From Chryseobacterium sp. (GTDB lineage Bacteria > Bacteroidota > Bacteroidia > Flavobacteriales > Weeksellaceae), in assembly GCA_030146295.1 (NCBI GenBank), contig JASLCD010000202.1, positions 1-64,000 on the forward strand: a DNA stretch of 64,000 nucleotides. Reading direction: 5' to 3'. How positions within the stretch are numbered: position 1 is the first letter of the stretch; each line of letters begins with the position of its first letter. Made by a program: the position numbers and the translations under genes. Of the stretch, positions 62,675-64,000 are shown piece by piece. Below the pieces are notes generated by a model. That model saw only the letters and a list, made by a program, of their open reading frames with translations. It searched no databases and had not been told where the DNA came from.

Positions 62675-63511
62675 TCAGAAATAAGCAGATTTGTAACGGA
62701 TATAACTTTTAAAAGCAACCAGCAACTTTTGTGAATTGGCAATTCTGATTCTTTGCTGCAATATATTCTGAGAGCTTGTTCTTTTTATTTTCTCAAACAG
62801 AGAAAGATAATATCTGTAGGCAAGGTATACTCCGAAAATGGATGATCCAGGCAGTTTCTTAATTCCCTGCAATGCTTCTCTGAATTCTTCTTCAATTTCC
62901 TTTTCAATCTGCGTTTTAACAGTATTATTAAAGACTGACATATTCAAAGACGGAAAATAAGTTCTTCCTAAAATTTGATAATCATCTTTCAGATCCCGTA
63001 AAAAATTAACTTTCTGAAAAGCAGATCCTAGTTTCATGGCAAAGGGTTTCAGTTTATCATACTGCTGTTTATCACCTTCTGTGAATATCTGCAGACACAT
63101 CAGCCCTACCACTTCTGCAGATCCATAGATGTATTCTTTATACAATTCGGAATTATAATCAATTTTATGAAGATCCATTTCCATACTGTGTAAAAACTGA
63201 TCAATCAACTGCCTGTTTATATCATACTTACGAACTGTTTCCTGAAATGAATGCAAAATAGGATTGAGTGATATACCGTCTTCAAGCGCTTCATAAGTTT
63301 CAGACCTTAATCTCTTCAGAAGTTTCTCTCTATCATAGCCATGAAAGCTATCTACAATTTCATCTGCCACGCGCACATAACCATAAACTGCATAAATAGC
63401 AGGCCTGATAGAAGGCTTGAGGGCAAGTATTCCCAACGAAAAACTGGTACTGTATTTTTGTGTAGTGTACTTACTTACTTCGTAAGACAATTCATCAAAC
63501 AGCTTTTTCAT
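62675..63511 (-). CDS. crtB: Phytoene synthase (CrtB)
   Basis: A 278-residue squalene/phytoene synthase joining two geranylgeranyl diphosphates. Asp-rich motifs: VRVADEIVDSFHGYDR (~47-62) and FLRDLKDDYQILGRTYFP (~168-185). It follows the phytoene desaturase gene by one base, same strand. Fits the family at normal length (about 290). Confidence 0.93.
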   Translation of the reverse strand: MKKLFDELSYEVSKYTTQKYSTSFSLGILALKPSIRPAIYAVYGYVRVADEIVDSFHGYDREKLLKRLRSETYEALEDGISLNPILHSFQETVRKYDINRQLIDQFLHSMEMDLHKIDYNSELYKEYIYGSAEVVGLMCLQIFTEGDKQQYDKLKPFAMKLGSAFQKVNFLRDLKDDYQILGRTYFPSLNMSVFNNTVKTQIEKEIEEEFREALQGIKKLPGSSIFGVYLAYRYYLSLFEKIKRTSSQNILQQRIRIANSQKLLVAFKSYIRYKSAYF

Positions 63512-63512
63512 A

Positions 63513-64000
63513 TTATTTTATTTTTAGTTTACTAACTTCAGCCGCCACAATTTTCCCTGAAATTACCGAGGGAGGAACGCCAGGACCGGGAACTGTTAAC
63601 TGTCCTGTATAAAAAAGATTTCTGAGCTTTCTGTTTCTTATTTTGGGTTTTAAGACCGCTGTCTGTGATAAAGTATTGGATAGTCCGTATGCATTACCTT
63701 CATATGCATTATAATCGGAAATAAAATCACTTACACAATAGCTTCTTTTGTATTCAATTCTGGAAATGAGATCAACATCACCGGTATGCTTTTCAATTCG
63801 CTTAAGCATCTCCATCAAGTATTTTTCTCTGGTAGATTCTTCATCATGTATTCCAGGAGCAAGAGGTAACAGCAAAAAGAGATTTTCACAATCTTCAGGA
63901 GCAACATCCGGATCTGTTTTGGAAGGACAACATGTATAAAAAAGAGGCTTATTGGGCCATTTTTTATTTTTATAAATACAATCTATATGATTATCAAGTT
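63513..64000 (-). CDS. crtI: Phytoene desaturase (CrtI), C-terminal part, cut by the window edge
   Basis: The open frame runs from the window end to 63513 and has no start inside. Visible: CPSKTDPDVAPEDCENLFLL, MLLPLAPGIHDE, the SDFISDYNAYEGNAYGLSNT stretch and the terminal NLFYTGQLTVPGPGVPPSVI (flavin-fold C-terminal). CrtI dehydrogenates phytoene to lycopene. The rest and the operon promoter lie beyond the window. Confidence 0.92.
   Translation of the reverse strand, partial: LDNHIDCIYKNKKWPNKPLFYTCCPSKTDPDVAPEDCENLFLLLPLAPGIHDEESTREKYLMEMLKRIEKHTGDVDLISRIEYKRSYCVSDFISDYNAYEGNAYGLSNTLSQTAVLKPKIRNRKLRNLFYTGQLTVPGPGVPPSVISGKIVAAEVSKLKIK

Overview
The window looks like a chromosomal piece of a Flavobacteriia bacterium, most likely Chryseobacterium or a close Weeksellaceae relative. 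The evidence is the AT-rich sequence, Bacteroidota-type promoters (-33 TTTG/TTG, -7 TAnnTTTG), a type IX secretion tail, a GLPGLI protein, grasp-with-spasm peptide maturases and a zeaxanthin-type carotenoid operon. I saw no rRNA, tRNA, CRISPR array or intact insertion sequence.

Layout: 0-7 kb holds a Gly/Val-repeat bacteriocin-like peptide, then a graspetide cluster (precursor, ATP-grasp ligase, small overlapping ORF, SPASM maturase, GLPGLI protein) and a ZnuD-like TonB receptor with a palindromic operator. 7-20 kb is accessory: membrane proteins, a BspA-like surface protein, a thrombospondin-3 lipoprotein, a kinase-fold phosphotransferase, DUF2625/DUF6624/SUKH-type small proteins, a DMT exporter behind a 12-residue polyproline leader ORF, a YdcF protein and an AraC regulator. 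20-26 kb has a gene-poor stretch, a methyltransferase and an ArsR-SRPBCC-DUF1801-DoxX-DUF4256 operon with twin operators. 26-34.6 kb carries a hybrid histidine kinase and an inducible-mutagenesis cassette (DnaE and DinB divergent from a LexA-like S24 repressor, two GATAC-N5-GTATC operators between them).

34.7-44 kb is accessory DNA with relics: lipoproteins, a fimbrial-like protein with a decayed paralogue tail, a 1552-residue DUF4011/helicase/nuclease/DUF3320 protein and a frameshifted excisionase-type HTH gene. 44.3-52 kb is a class I lanthipeptide-like cluster: Cys-free precursor, secreted prolyl oligopeptidase, split LanB, SpaB_C protein, TPR-AraC regulator, and a truncated ABC exporter that ends in a terminator. 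52-54 kb has an aspartate kinase behind what reads as a complete lysine-type attenuator (leader peptide, antiterminator, terminator). 54-59.7 kb carries stress and regulatory genes. 59.8-64 kb is the carotenoid operon on the minus strand (crtI partial, crtB, SRPBCC, crtZ, lycopene cyclase, lipocalin, ribA).

Three peptide natural-product loci of different chemistry sit in one window. The strongest candidates for undescribed biology are the aspartate kinase attenuator, the Cys-free lanthipeptide-type cluster with its prolyl oligopeptidase and lost exporter, the polyproline leader of the DMT gene, and the S24-DinB-DnaE switch. All family calls come from reading motifs by eye; no database search was run.
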